DNA from: Strigamia acuminata
Lineage: Eukaryota > Arthropoda > Chilopoda > Geophilomorpha > Linotaeniidae
Direction: 5' to 3'
Length of the DNA: 64,000 bases
Assembly: GCA_949358305.1 (NCBI GenBank)
Contig: OX442314.1
Coordinates: 9,169,060 to 9,233,059 of the forward strand
In this document: positions 12,501 to 22,493 of the stretch, piece after piece
How the letters are laid out: each line of letters begins with the position of its first letter
Position numbering within the stretch: position 1 is the first letter of the stretch
Translations under genes and position numbers: made by a program
The notes under the pieces: model-generated
What the model saw: the letters and a program-made list of their open reading frames with translations, nothing else
Database searches by the model: none
Told to the model about the DNA's origin: nothing

Positions 12501-15500
12501 CCAAAAGGCTACTAAAAACAGTTTTTAATAACCGTTTTTAAAGTATTTTCCGGTTAACCCGGCGTTTAAATGCGCCCGGCGTTTATTTGAGGCAGGTGCT
12601 TATTGGTTTTTCGGCTGGCGGTTGCCAGGCGCTTAATTGCGCCCGGCCATTGTTCAAGGCAGTACGGTAGTTAAATTGTAAGCACGGGTCCAGATCTTTC
12701 CTGTTGGCAAAGGCGAACGGATCCGAGGACGCGACACTTCGTAAAAGCTACAAAAATCTGTAAACTTCCCATCTAAGCACAGTAATAGAGGCTAAAGTCA
12801 CTTATAGCAAATATTTATTAGAAAATACGGGAGAAAATCAAGTTTTAATTCCCCAAACATTTTAATGGAACCATTACTAATAATTAAACAGCTGCATTTA
12901 GAAGGTATTTTGTCATCTCAATCATCAAATTCAAATAAGCGCGTGCAAACATGAGTCGGTTATATTTTTGAGAACGGCTTGCTATCTAACTCAAACAAAG
13001 TGACAAGGACTTGTCGGCAATGCTAGGGAAGAGTACACAAAATGTCATTAAATAAATCCGACACGTTGATTACCCAGCCATTTATTAATGAAAGATAAAC
13101 ATTCACAGCCTCCCAGGTGTATAGAAACCATATCTGGCTGACAACTCACCAGTAACCTCACTATAGGCACATAACTCCATGGATCAACGGCGTTCATCTC
13201 CAACATGATGTCAGCTTCCTGGCTCCCTATCAGGAAGTTAGACGCGTGCAAAACTTTGATGGAAACCAATTGCTCGCCACGAAAGTAATCCTACAAATAT
13301 ACACATTATTGAAATTAACCAAATTTCCACCGTTTATTCAAAATAGACATATCGTATTTTAACAATTTTAGTTTAATTGTATTTTAAGTTTTTATTTTGA
13401 GCGTGAGAATTTTAACTCTATTTTATAAAACTGACAATGTGTGATAACTTTTACATGACATCATCGATCGTCTGATATGTAATCAATTCCAAAATGTAGC
13501 GTATAATACTCTCCAAGTGATTAGAAGGATGCATTGTTGGAATGTTATTATTTTTAGTGGGATTTGAAATTTTTACGCATTGCTGGTAGAAGAAAGGAGG
13601 AAATTTTAAAAGAGTATGACCAACTGGCACCAGAGGTCAATCCAAGATGGCGCCAAAATAGTTGGTTTGCACGCCAATGTTCGTGTAAAGAAAATTAAAA
13701 TGTGGCGTGCAGATCTTTTCCGTTTAACCAATTTGCACGACATTTACGTGAATTAATTTGTGTAAATGTGTTTACACTCGTTTTAATGACTTTTCAAATG
13801 CACCTAATGTTAACTTGCAGAAAGATTACACGCGCGTTATAGAATACAAGTAATCAGTTCCCATAGTAACAACGAATTCCTCCATACCTGAGCTTTTATA
13901 ATGACTGACGATTGGCCCTTTCCAATGATTTGGAGAAATTTATACCTTTTGGCAAGAAGTGGCATGTTTAATTGAGGGTCAAAGCATCCATTTTGGTCAG
14001 TGTACAACCCAGCTTCTAAAATAGACAACAAATAAAAAAAGCATCAATTAATTGTTGACAAATTTCATAAGAATACAAAAAAAAAACTTTTCAACTATAT
14101 TAAAATATTTTCCCATTCTTTCCACTCCAAATTCCCAGGAGTCATCAACATGGAACAAGTTCCCTGTCATCAGGTCCACACTTAGGCTAATTAGCTAGTG
14201 CCATTTCAATTTCATGCTTGGTCAATTTGATAGTGGACAACATTCAACTGGACAACACCAATTTCACTTCCTCTTCTCTCCCCATCTGTCTCAACCCCCC
14301 CTCAAAGCACAAAGTCATCCCTTGTCTGAGATGAAATGACCAATCAACAGTGGACAATCAAGAGTGAAACACCATCTTGTTTGCTGATGACTTGCAGCCA
14401 CATGTTGTCACAGTGTTGCAACTTCAATTTGTTAAATTGCACAATTCAATATTGGCATTGCAAACTTGGGTTGTTTACAGCAATATTTCTTTTTCCTCCA
14501 TTTTTATGATGAAAAATGGCTGCAGTTCACATATCCACTAATCATTGTAAAATATCTTTGCAAGGCAAAGTGGATTCAGTAAATCAGTGGTGTGAAGTTG
14601 AGAGCTGTCAAGAGAGCCAGAGTTTTCCACTGGATTGTGGGTGTAAATCAAGCAAAATGTAATGTGTGCACAGTGAATTACTCCATAGAGGGATTAAGTG
14701 ACCAGCTCAACTTTTATTGCTTTTGCTACAGGCAGCAGAATGTCTTGCTTCTGTATAAGATACACATTTCTTGATGTATGGATAGAAATGAGCTTGATTT
14801 TCTCTCTCTTTGGATATTTTGTGGCAAATGACTGCTATTTGTAATGTGTCAACCACTTGAATTCATTTGGACTTGTTTCTAACCTCACCATCATTAATGG
14901 GCCACAGCTGTCACTGATATCTGCAACTTCCTCACTTGCCATCACCAAAACAACACATATTTTTATTTTTATTTTTTTATTTTTTGGGGGGTTGTCAAAT
15001 TAAGGTTGAGTCATTTGAGTCATTTAAGTTGATCTTTGTGTGTTGGGGTTGTTGGAACATCAAGAAATTGACTTGGGGTAAATTCATTATTCGAGGTTTA
15101 CGTTTTAAAGTTTTCGATGTCGGATGCCGTATGTTGATGAATGCAATTAAACATGTAGAATTGGTTGCAAGGAAACTTGAGTGTGTTGAAAAATGTATGG
15201 AAAAGTTTTGGGAATTTGCTCGTGCGTGGTTGTACATAATGGATGATTTTTAGTTCTCATTTATAACAGGAGGATAAATAATGGAGTAAATGAGGTTGTC
15301 TCTTAATTTTGTTCGGAGCGGCTTTGGGAAAATATTGGTATTGCTGATGCAATTATAAACCAGATGTTAGTGTTTAGTTTTGCAATTTGTTGATGTTGGA
15401 AATTTGTATTTTCAAGCATTGTTGGGAGAGAAAAAATCATTTCATAGCATTGTTGGGAAGGAAAAAATCATTTTGAAGCATTGTTGGGAAGGGAAAAATC

Positions 15501-18500
15501 ATTTTGAAGCATTGTTGGGAAAGTAAAAATCATTTTATAGCATTGTTGGGAAAGTAAAAATCATTTTATAGCATTGTTGGGAAAGTAAAAATCATTTTAT
15601 AGCATTGTTGGGCAAGAAAAATCATTTTGAAGCATTGTTGGAAAGGAAAAAAATCATTTTGAAGTATTGTTGGGAAGGGAAAAATCATTTTGAAGCATTG
15701 TTGGAAAGGGAAAAATCATTGGGAAGGGAAAAAAATAATTTTGAAGCATTGTTGGGAAGGAAGAAATAATTTTGAAGCATTGTTGGGAAGGAAAAAATAA
15801 TTTTCAAGCATTGTTAAAAGAAGAAATATAGTTTTTGCAATTTTTCTAATTTTCCTTCAAATAAAATAGGAAATTTATCATTCAATTTTTTACCATCTTG
15901 TGCAAATTGTAATAATCATGCTTCATCAGTGAGGTTGATGATATTGGAATTTTGTCACGTGCAACACAACAGCTGGAAACAAATTGCACTTTATGAATTC
16001 GAGCAATTTGAATTTCTGCATTACATCCAAAAAGGAAGCGAAAAAAAATGTTTTCTTCCATTCATTGTTAGTGTTGCACTGTGCCACTTATTTCTACTTC
16101 CATTCCCAATCATTTTTTATCCTTTGTATACACAACCACACACAATCATTAATAATTTCAAGTTTTTCGAGCTATTGGATGCAAACTCAACTTCCATCCA
16201 TCGCACAAAACAACCAGACAACCAACAAATTAATTCTCTCTAACCAAATAAATAAGAGACTGACTGTTTGTGGTGAAAGCTTAGTGCAGACTGAATATGC
16301 TTTATTGCAAGGGGACTTATATACCAAGTGGGAGAGAAAAGGGGGTTTGGGTCACAAGACAAGACAGGATATTACAATTTCCACCCCTGAACACCTGTTC
16401 TTAACTTCCCTCTTCTTCTAAAGATGGCAAGTGTTTCGTCATTCCGATAGTTTTGCACGGTTTTGCCCGGTATCTCGATACCAAATTCCAACTCCGACAA
16501 ATCTTAAATGGATTTTGCTGATTTTCTTGATTTCGGGCTACCGGAAGTGACGGTTTTTACGTCATAGAAACAAAATCCGATTTCAGAAAATCCGATTTTG
16601 GGAAATCCACGTGTAGGGTCACTTTCCTCGATTTCTAAGCTGATTTTCAGCCATCTTGAATTGCACACAGAGCGATCAGAGCAGTTATTTTTGTTTGAAA
16701 TTTTATAATTGCAATTGGGAAAATCGTGATATTTCGGCCGCATTTGAGCTCTCGAACCCGGCCGACCATGTTTAAATGTTTCGCCATATTGTGGCATTGG
16801 AAAATTGCAATATTTCAGCCACATTTGTAAACAGGAAGTTTACCGACGGTTCTACTGCGCATGTGCAACAGTCGGAATTTTGGAAATTTTAAGGTCGTTC
16901 AAAATTAAAATCCAACTTACTTGATTTCCAAAAATCAAGAAAATCACGATTTCGGAAATCCATTTAAGATTGAATTTTGTCCAATTCAGAATTCCACTCT
17001 CTTCCCGATTGATACAATCCGTATACTCCTCCGTCCAACTTCCCACTTCCAGTCCTTACAAACGATTAAGTTCGCCACCGAAGGCCTTTCGATCTTTCGA
17101 TCATCGGCTTATTCCCATCACATCCTCCCAAAATGTCGTCAACACCCGGCTCAAAATTCTAAAGCATTTTTGACGAAAGGCAAATAATCCCATATAGAAT
17201 TTCCGTGAACTTATCAACTCATTAAGCCTCCAAGGTTATAGGGGCAGTTAAGATCCTTGTGCATTTGATTTATGACATAAAATTATGTCCAACCATTTTT
17301 TCTCCTCTTCTTCAACAGGATTAAAGCCCATTTGAAACTCGCATCAAAATCTCAATTAATTTGTAGAATAGAACATTAGAACTAGTTAAGGGCTTAAAGG
17401 CTTGACCCAGGGTCAGCAATATATCAAAGTTATGAAAGAAACACCTCCCCACCCCCACCCCACTTGCCAAATGCATATACTTTACCTAAGGGATCAATAT
17501 TTGCATAAAAGTTGGGCCGGGCAATCAATATTTACATAAAGTGAGTAAACTCCATTTAGTTGTGCACTGGTAATGCAGTGAAGCGATTTTGGTCAATAAA
17601 AATGTCCCTTTGAATGGTTGGTGGTTAAATAATTCAAAACGAGGCTCGCAGCAAAATTGGCTCCTCAAAGGGTTAATCGCTCAGACGCTTGTAATTAATA
17701 CCTTTTGCAAATGAGTTTTAGTGTTATTTTGCATGGGAAATTTGATTTAGGCCTATTTTGGATTTGGACCGGCTTTGGGGCCCCCTCTTGTTAATTTGAT
17801 CAAAGTTTGGATGGATTTTTCGTCGGGGAAAACGAGTTTGTTTGTGTTGATGTTGTTGTTGTTGTTTGGTTGTGGCGTGAGGCGGCGCCACTGACTTGGA
17901 AGATTGCAGTGGTTTCTGATTCGATTTGTTTTGGGCTCCATCTTTGATTGATGGGGGTTTTGGTGTGTTTTGAGGACCTTGCTTAATCTTGGGTTGGTTG
18001 TTATTGTTTCTGTTTTGTAATTTGATCTTATCACTGGAAAATTGGGATTTTTTTTGTTTGAAAATGTTTTAAATTGTGTAAACAAAGTGAAGTGATTAAC
18101 TGATGTAAATACATGGAATAAAGAGGGAAATGAAGTGATGATGGTCATAAATAATGACTATGCTTGAAGTTAATGAAAGAAAAAATGGATTAATGATAAG
18201 ATTAAATTGTTTGGGATTGGAGAAAAAAGTTGGAAAGGAGTGGGTGGATTTGTGTTGGGAATTATTGTGGTGTATATAGTGTAAATGATGTAAATTTGAT
18301 TGGTTTTATTAATGGTGGGAGTTTAAATTGTTTTGTAAATAATTTTTTTTGGAGAAAAGTGTGTATAAAATTATAAGTTTTAAAATTCATTTTTACATTA
18401 AATTTGCTGTAAGTGTAAATTTGTTTATTTTGCCATTAAATTTATTATAAAAGTGTACATTTGTGTAAATTTGTTTATTTTGGCATTAAACTTACCATTA

Positions 18501-21069
18501 TAAAATTGTTATTTTGTGTAAATTTGTTTATTTTGGCATTAAATTTATTATAAAATTGTAAATTTGTTTATTTTTGCATTAAATTTATTATAAAAGTGTA
18601 AATTTGTTTATTTTTGTATTAAATTTATTATAAAAATGTAAATTTGTTTATTTTTGCATTAAATTTATTGCAAAATTGTAAATTTAATTCTTTCTGCATT
18701 AAATTTATTAAAAAAGTGTTAATTTGTGTAATTTGTTTATTTTGGCATTAAATTTATTATAAAAGTGTAAATTTGTTTATTTTGGCATTAAATATATTAT
18801 GAAAGTGTAAATTTAAATCTTTCTGCATTAAATTTATTATAAAAGTGTAAATTTGTGTAAATGTGTTTATTACTGCATTAATTTGCAAACAAAAGTGTAA
18901 ATTTATGTATATTTGTTTATTTCTGCATCAATTTGCAATTTTTTTTGAAAAATTGAAAGAAATACTGTAAAAAAAATCCTGTATAACTGTAAAAAACAGT
19001 TTAACTTTTCCAGTTCACACTATAATTTATAGATCTCAACAACTTGATCCCAGAAAAAACTATTTAATATCTTTGAGCTATATAATTTCTACGCTACTGA
19101 GGGTGTGGACAAATCTTGGCAAACATGTTCACAAAACTATAATTATCTCCTCTTTTTTATCTCTCTAAACTGCAACTAATTCTCCACATGTAATAAATTA
19201 ACCAATCAGATTCATTTCCAAGAAAAAAAAACCCAAAAAAAAAATTAAAATTGGGTCAATGAATTTTTTTTGTTTATATAAAATTTCTAATTTGTCCAAA
19301 ATCAATAAAATTTTGTTTTGTGCTGGTCACTTGAAAGTGGACATTGAAAATGGACATTGAAATGTCAGATGTGATTTTTCCTCCATTTGATGAAATACAA
19401 TCTGAGATTGGTTCTTTCATTTCCAGTAATCTCTTCTAATGCATCATTTTTTATGTTTTAAGATGAATGTTTTGTTGTCTGCCTCGTGTCATCTCAACTG
19501 ACCTCTCAAGGATCAAAGTGGAAGGGTCAACAAAACCATTTCTTTGGATTACACAAAAAAAAGGTAAAAAAAAAATAATTTCATAAGAAAAATTAATTTG
19601 ACAATTTTTATCAATTATTTTAAATTATATTTATCCACAACCGAATTTTTTAATCCAATTAATTATGCAAATCCCCACAACTTAATCAAAATGCTGATGA
19701 GTCAAAACCCGCTTACACAATCTGATTACACAAACAAAAAAATTTAAAAAAAAATTAAATAAAAATGGATGTCCATCATTCGGTTAAGTGCTCATACAAC
19801 TTAAATTAGGATTTCTGTGCATCCAAAATAAAAAGATTTATCAAAAAAACAACATTAGGTACATTTGGATTTCTCGACGCAGATTCGGCCGACTCTCTGC
19901 CGCAGCAAGTCGACCGTAGACGGCATGAAACTTCGCCGGCCGCGGCGAAAATTTTCAAGCAAAAAATCGTTGAAAAATTGTTCAATTTTTATACATTTAC
20001 TATTCTATTTTCATTACCATCGATTTTCCGTCTGCAATTGCGTACCTTGAAATGATAATGACCATTTAGGTTGAAAACTAATCGAATTTGCAACGTTTTA
20101 AAGCCAAACTGTTGTTTCGACTCAAACTCTAACAATTTCTGTCCAAATTAACCAAATAATTGGTCATTTCTAGGGCTAAATATCTGCATAACGAATACCA
20201 ACACCCTGAGATACAATTATGACGCAATAGACACTCAAAAAACCACCGAAAACAAACGAAACTCGGGGGATCACTCGGCTAATGTCGTCAACGTTTCATT
20301 TCTGTTACTTCGCATGTTTCATGCTTTTCCGTAAATAAATAACAACATTTATTTGTTGATGTTATACAATTATATTTTTCGCCTCAATCAGTCTTTATGT
20401 TACCAGAAATCATCGAATGTCGGTAACCGTTGTTTCAATATATTCCAGGTAGACGCTGACAACGGCTTTTTAGTATTTGAAACATGCTCTGTAACAGAAT
20501 TAGACAATTATACATAACAGAGGTTTTGCCATCAATTTATTCATGTTTCCATAGCAAATAATTTTTATTTTCAAATAATTTTCTCTTACTATACTCAGGT
20601 TGAGTTGTTTTGCATCTTGAATACAATTCCTTCAACCCTCCACTAATATAAGCAACCAGATGAACTGTTGGAGGCACCAATAACAAATCCCTGCACCTAA
20701 AAAAAAAATAATAATAATAAAATAAAGAAAAACTCATTAGATTTTTATTAAGCACAAAAAATGTCATTTTATCACTCTAGAACTAAATTAATTTATGTCT
20801 TTTCATTCAAAGAAGGGAAAGTGTAAGTTATATGTGAGATGATTATGGGGGGAGGAAAATTGATCTAAAAAATTAAATAGAGGAAAATTAAAAGGTGTTG
20901 GGGGATTTTTGTGATTGAAAGAAAAATTAAATTGAATTTTTTTGATTTTTCGGTGTAAATATTTTATTTTTTAAAATTTTTTTTTAAAAAATATTCATTT
21001 TATTTGCTGTTTGTGCTGCACATACCTTTTGTTCTGTTCATCCCTAGGGGGCCGCTCAAACGCATTCAT
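6576..21069 (-). CDS. Divergent DYRK/HIPK-like CMGC protein kinase, 13 exons
   Basis: Exons on the - strand, 5' to 3': 21069-21026, 20696-20590, 18033-17770, 14015-13888, 13290-13150, 10801-10700, 10617-10503, 8944-8823, 8438-8316, 8225-8129, 8070-7981, 7130-7038, 6967-6576. Phases close at every junction, giving 605 residues. Kinase landmarks: glycine-rich loop IIGKGQSSVIIK at about 168-179, VAIK-type lysine K193 (LVSIKVL), catalytic loop HADLKPENILL with D290, DFG at 311-313, YRAPE at 337-341, DVWSLGC at 353-359, and late motif GDRLTPSVAICHPFL at 445-459. HAD in place of HRD, and the DLKPENILL and RLTP-HPFL motifs, point to the DYRK/HIPK branch of serine/threonine or dual-specificity kinases. 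The activation-loop YxY of DYRKs is replaced (DYE, Glu331). The N-terminus (1-138) is Asn/Gln-rich and the C-tail (476-605) is polar then basic (IKIKRKLPQRE), possibly nuclear. The kinase core is secure. Exons 1-3 rest on phase and splice signals, and the donor of exon 3 (GCCG|GTCC) is weak. Confidence 0.8.
7165..7620. repeat. 20-bp minisatellite in a kinase intron
   Basis: More than 20 tandem copies of a 20-bp unit near AAAAATCAATTTTTGGTTCT fill the intron between the exons at 8070-7981 and 7130-7038. Copies vary by single substitutions (GGTTCT/GGGTCT), and the last ones carry an extra G (TTTTGTGG). Confidence 0.9.
9242..9355. repeat. 30-bp minisatellite, left part, interrupted by a transposon
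   Basis: About four copies of a 30-bp unit containing AAGTCACTTTTCGGCTTTTC followed by GGTAACATTT. The array resumes at about 9745-9775 after the TTAA-flanked insertion and again at 10030-10110, showing that the array is older than the insertion. Confidence 0.85.
9356..9744. mobile_element. TTAA-flanked piggyBac-like non-autonomous element (389 bp)
   Basis: The element begins CCCTTGGAG and ends CTCCGAGGG (inverted repeat with one mismatch). It is bounded on each side by TTAA (9352-9355 and 9745-9748). A subterminal inverted repeat, ACGGATTTATGGACAA, occurs about 24 bases in on the left and, reversed, about 50 bases in on the right. TTAA duplication and CCCTT-type ends are hallmarks of the piggyBac superfamily. 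No transposase is present. It sits in an intron of the kinase gene. Confidence 0.75.
9940..10036. repeat. Long imperfect hairpin of CTTTAGCGAC units
   Basis: Left arm 9940-9980 (starting TCACTTCAGCGACC) pairs with right arm 9993-10036 (ending GGTCGCTAAAGTCAC) over about 42 bases with roughly seven mismatches and a loop of about 11 bases. Each arm itself repeats the motif CTTTAGCGA. It looks like a small foldback element or a transposon end. Confidence 0.6.
11600..11831. mobile_element. Probable hAT-type MITE with 8-bp target-site duplication
   Basis: The same octamer CATGAATG flanks both sides (11592-11599 and 11832-11839). The ends share the core CCGGATA followed by ATGCA in inverted orientation. 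The interior is built from variants of TGCATAAAT and TTTTGCATAAAATGGAATTT. A second copy of the right half, inverted, lies at about 46452-46580. An 8-bp duplication is diagnostic of hAT insertion, although the terminal repeats here are imperfect. Confidence 0.6.
12334..12669. mobile_element. MITE with 30-bp terminal inverted repeats
   Basis: Left end TACCGTACTGCCTTGAACAA (12334 onward) is matched in reverse by the right end at about 12640-12669, nearly perfectly over 30 bases. The interior repeats AGGCGCTTATT and GCCCGGC motifs. It sits in an intron of the kinase gene. Superfamily not assigned; flanking duplications were not clear. Confidence 0.7.
14016..17769. other. Kinase intron 3 (3.75 kb)
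   Basis: Unique AT-rich sequence with CA/TG-rich stretches and one minisatellite at 15410-15815. Several open frames of about 100 codons (14936-15253, 15929-16421, 16504-16824) lack splice context or protein-like composition. At 16500-17000 the text is densely studded with GATTTT(C/G)GAAAAT-like words. No gene seen. Confidence 0.5.
15410..15815. repeat. 29-bp minisatellite
   Basis: About 14 tandem copies of a unit near AGCATTGTTGGGAAGGGAAA followed by AATCATTTTGA, with deletions and A/G substitutions between copies. Located in intron 3 of the kinase gene. Confidence 0.9.
18365..18930. repeat. About 38-bp AT-rich minisatellite
   Basis: Roughly 14 degenerate copies of a unit joining AAATTTATTATAAAAGTGT with AAATTTGTTTATTTTGGCATT. 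Located in intron 2 of the kinase gene. Confidence 0.85.
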
Positions 21070-21180
21070 TTTGCCCCAAAAATCACTCCATCGCCATTTA
21101 AAAATGTGTAAAAAATTTAAAAATATGCTATTTGTTATTTATGTTTAGTATAAAAACCGCCTGCGATGGCCGGTTGCTGT
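21070..21180. promoter_or_regulatory. Shared divergent promoter region, kinase / BH3-like gene
   Basis: Only about 110 bases separate the kinase start codon (21069, - strand) from the predicted transcription start of the BH3-like gene (+ strand). A TATAAAAA box on the + strand at 21149-21156 is followed about 25-30 bases later by a GC-rich transcribed-looking region. On the - strand the word AAATGGCGATGG, resembling a YY1 site, precedes the kinase ATG. Confidence 0.5.
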
Positions 21181-21657
21181 TCCCAGCGAGAAAGTGTTCG
21201 CTGGGAACGACCGCACCGCCATTAGACACCGCTTCCCGACGACATCTAAAGCGATATTCTCGCCGATTCACGCCCTTCGCGAGAAGTGACGAGATTCAAC
21301 GAGGAGAGCTGCGAGGACGCACATCGCGCTGCTCGGGTGGTCGCGAAAAGGTGCGAATTTTGCAAATTAAACCTGCGACAGTGTTCGTGCAAGCTTGATC
21401 GACATTAATCAAGGTCCCGTCGAGTGTTTTCGAGGATTTCGGGAGCTGAAACGGGAAAATTTAGTGCAAGAGAAGTCGCAAAGCGAGCAACAAGTTGGGA
21501 CTTGCTTCGTTAATGCCCGCCAAAGGTGCAGCCTCTTCGTGATTGGTCCGCGCGCCGAGCCTGATATGGAAGTTGAGAGTGTGACATCATAGCAAAAACA
21601 AACAACACGCGAACCAGGTTAGCCAACTTTTCTCCTCGCAATTGTTTTCACGTTGAG
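21180..21657 (+). other. Probable 5' UTR exon of the BH3-like gene
   Basis: A GC-rich island in AT-rich surroundings starts just after the TATA box. It ends at a strong donor GAG|GTGAGT (21657/21658); a weaker alternative CAG|GTTAGC is at 21617. The acceptor of the first coding exon, TTTTAG at 22091-22095, would complete a 438-bp 5' UTR intron. Short open frames in it (for example 21132-21398 and 21395-21592) look like upstream ORFs rather than the main product. Confidence 0.5.
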
Positions 21658-22096
21658 GTGAGTGGATGATGGTGTTTGGGCGCCTTTTAGTGGTCCATAG
21701 CTTATTCTAGAATTATTTTTACTTATATTTTATCTCCCACTTGCTTATTCACGCCCGAAAATGTGATTCGATAGCGGTTGAAGGCGATATTTATCGGTTT
21801 AAACACGTTGACCTGAATTGTGTACACAAGTGTCAGTGGCCCGGGTCAAGGTCGTTTTTCGTAAACGACAAAAAAAAAAAACTTTTTTAGAAAATAGAAA
21901 AATATCCATTTAATCGAATAATAAGTCGATTGAAACATCCAATTTTCAAACTTTTTTTCGAAAAAAAATTACAAAGGATGTGCGAAAACCTGTTGCGCGC
22001 AAAAACGAAACGTAAATAAACAACGTGGAAAGAAGTCGCGCAGATTTTAATTTTTTGTTGAAACTTGTAAAAAATTTCTCAAAAATTTATTTTAGA

Positions 22097-22493
22097 ATGC
22101 AAGAAATAGAAGACGACGAAGTTTTCGAGGCCGAATCGTCCAGTCATGGGCTCTTCAACCCGTTTCCACGACCATTTGCCCACCTGCACAGCGTCGACTC
22201 CGGTTACGAAGCAATGAGGGACTACTCGCCGTACGACTCCGCCGGCCGCTCCCGGAGTCGAAGCTTTGCCGAGCGGAGCCGAGAGGCGCTCGCCGCTCGC
22301 CCGCAACAACCGACATCGGCATCGCCCGTCGAAGTCGAGGGCCGTGCACTGAGTCGGCGTGCAACCTGGCCCGAGCTGCCGGTCGACCAATCCGATGCGG
22401 AGGCCGAGCGACACCGAATTCGAACCGAATCGATGCGCTCTGTCGGCACTCAAACATCGTCCCTCGAGGGACTGAGCCTGGACGATGATGCGG
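22097..22493 (+). CDS. BMF: BH3-like gene, coding exon 1
   Basis: Acceptor TTTTAG|A, then ATG at 22097, running to GCG G|GTAAAT at 22493 (132 codons plus one base). It is GC-rich compared with its flanks and encodes the acidic N-terminus, an Arg/Ser block (RSRSRSFAERS, 51-61) and the LC8 motif. The opposite strand also carries open frames here, explained by GC-rich codon usage. Confidence 0.75.

Noticed and set aside
17753-18040. Alternative frame through the Asn/Gln-rich exon (SDKIKLQNRNNNN...)
   Set aside because: Looks protein-like but its phase does not connect the upstream exon to the glycine-loop exon, whereas the chosen frame does.
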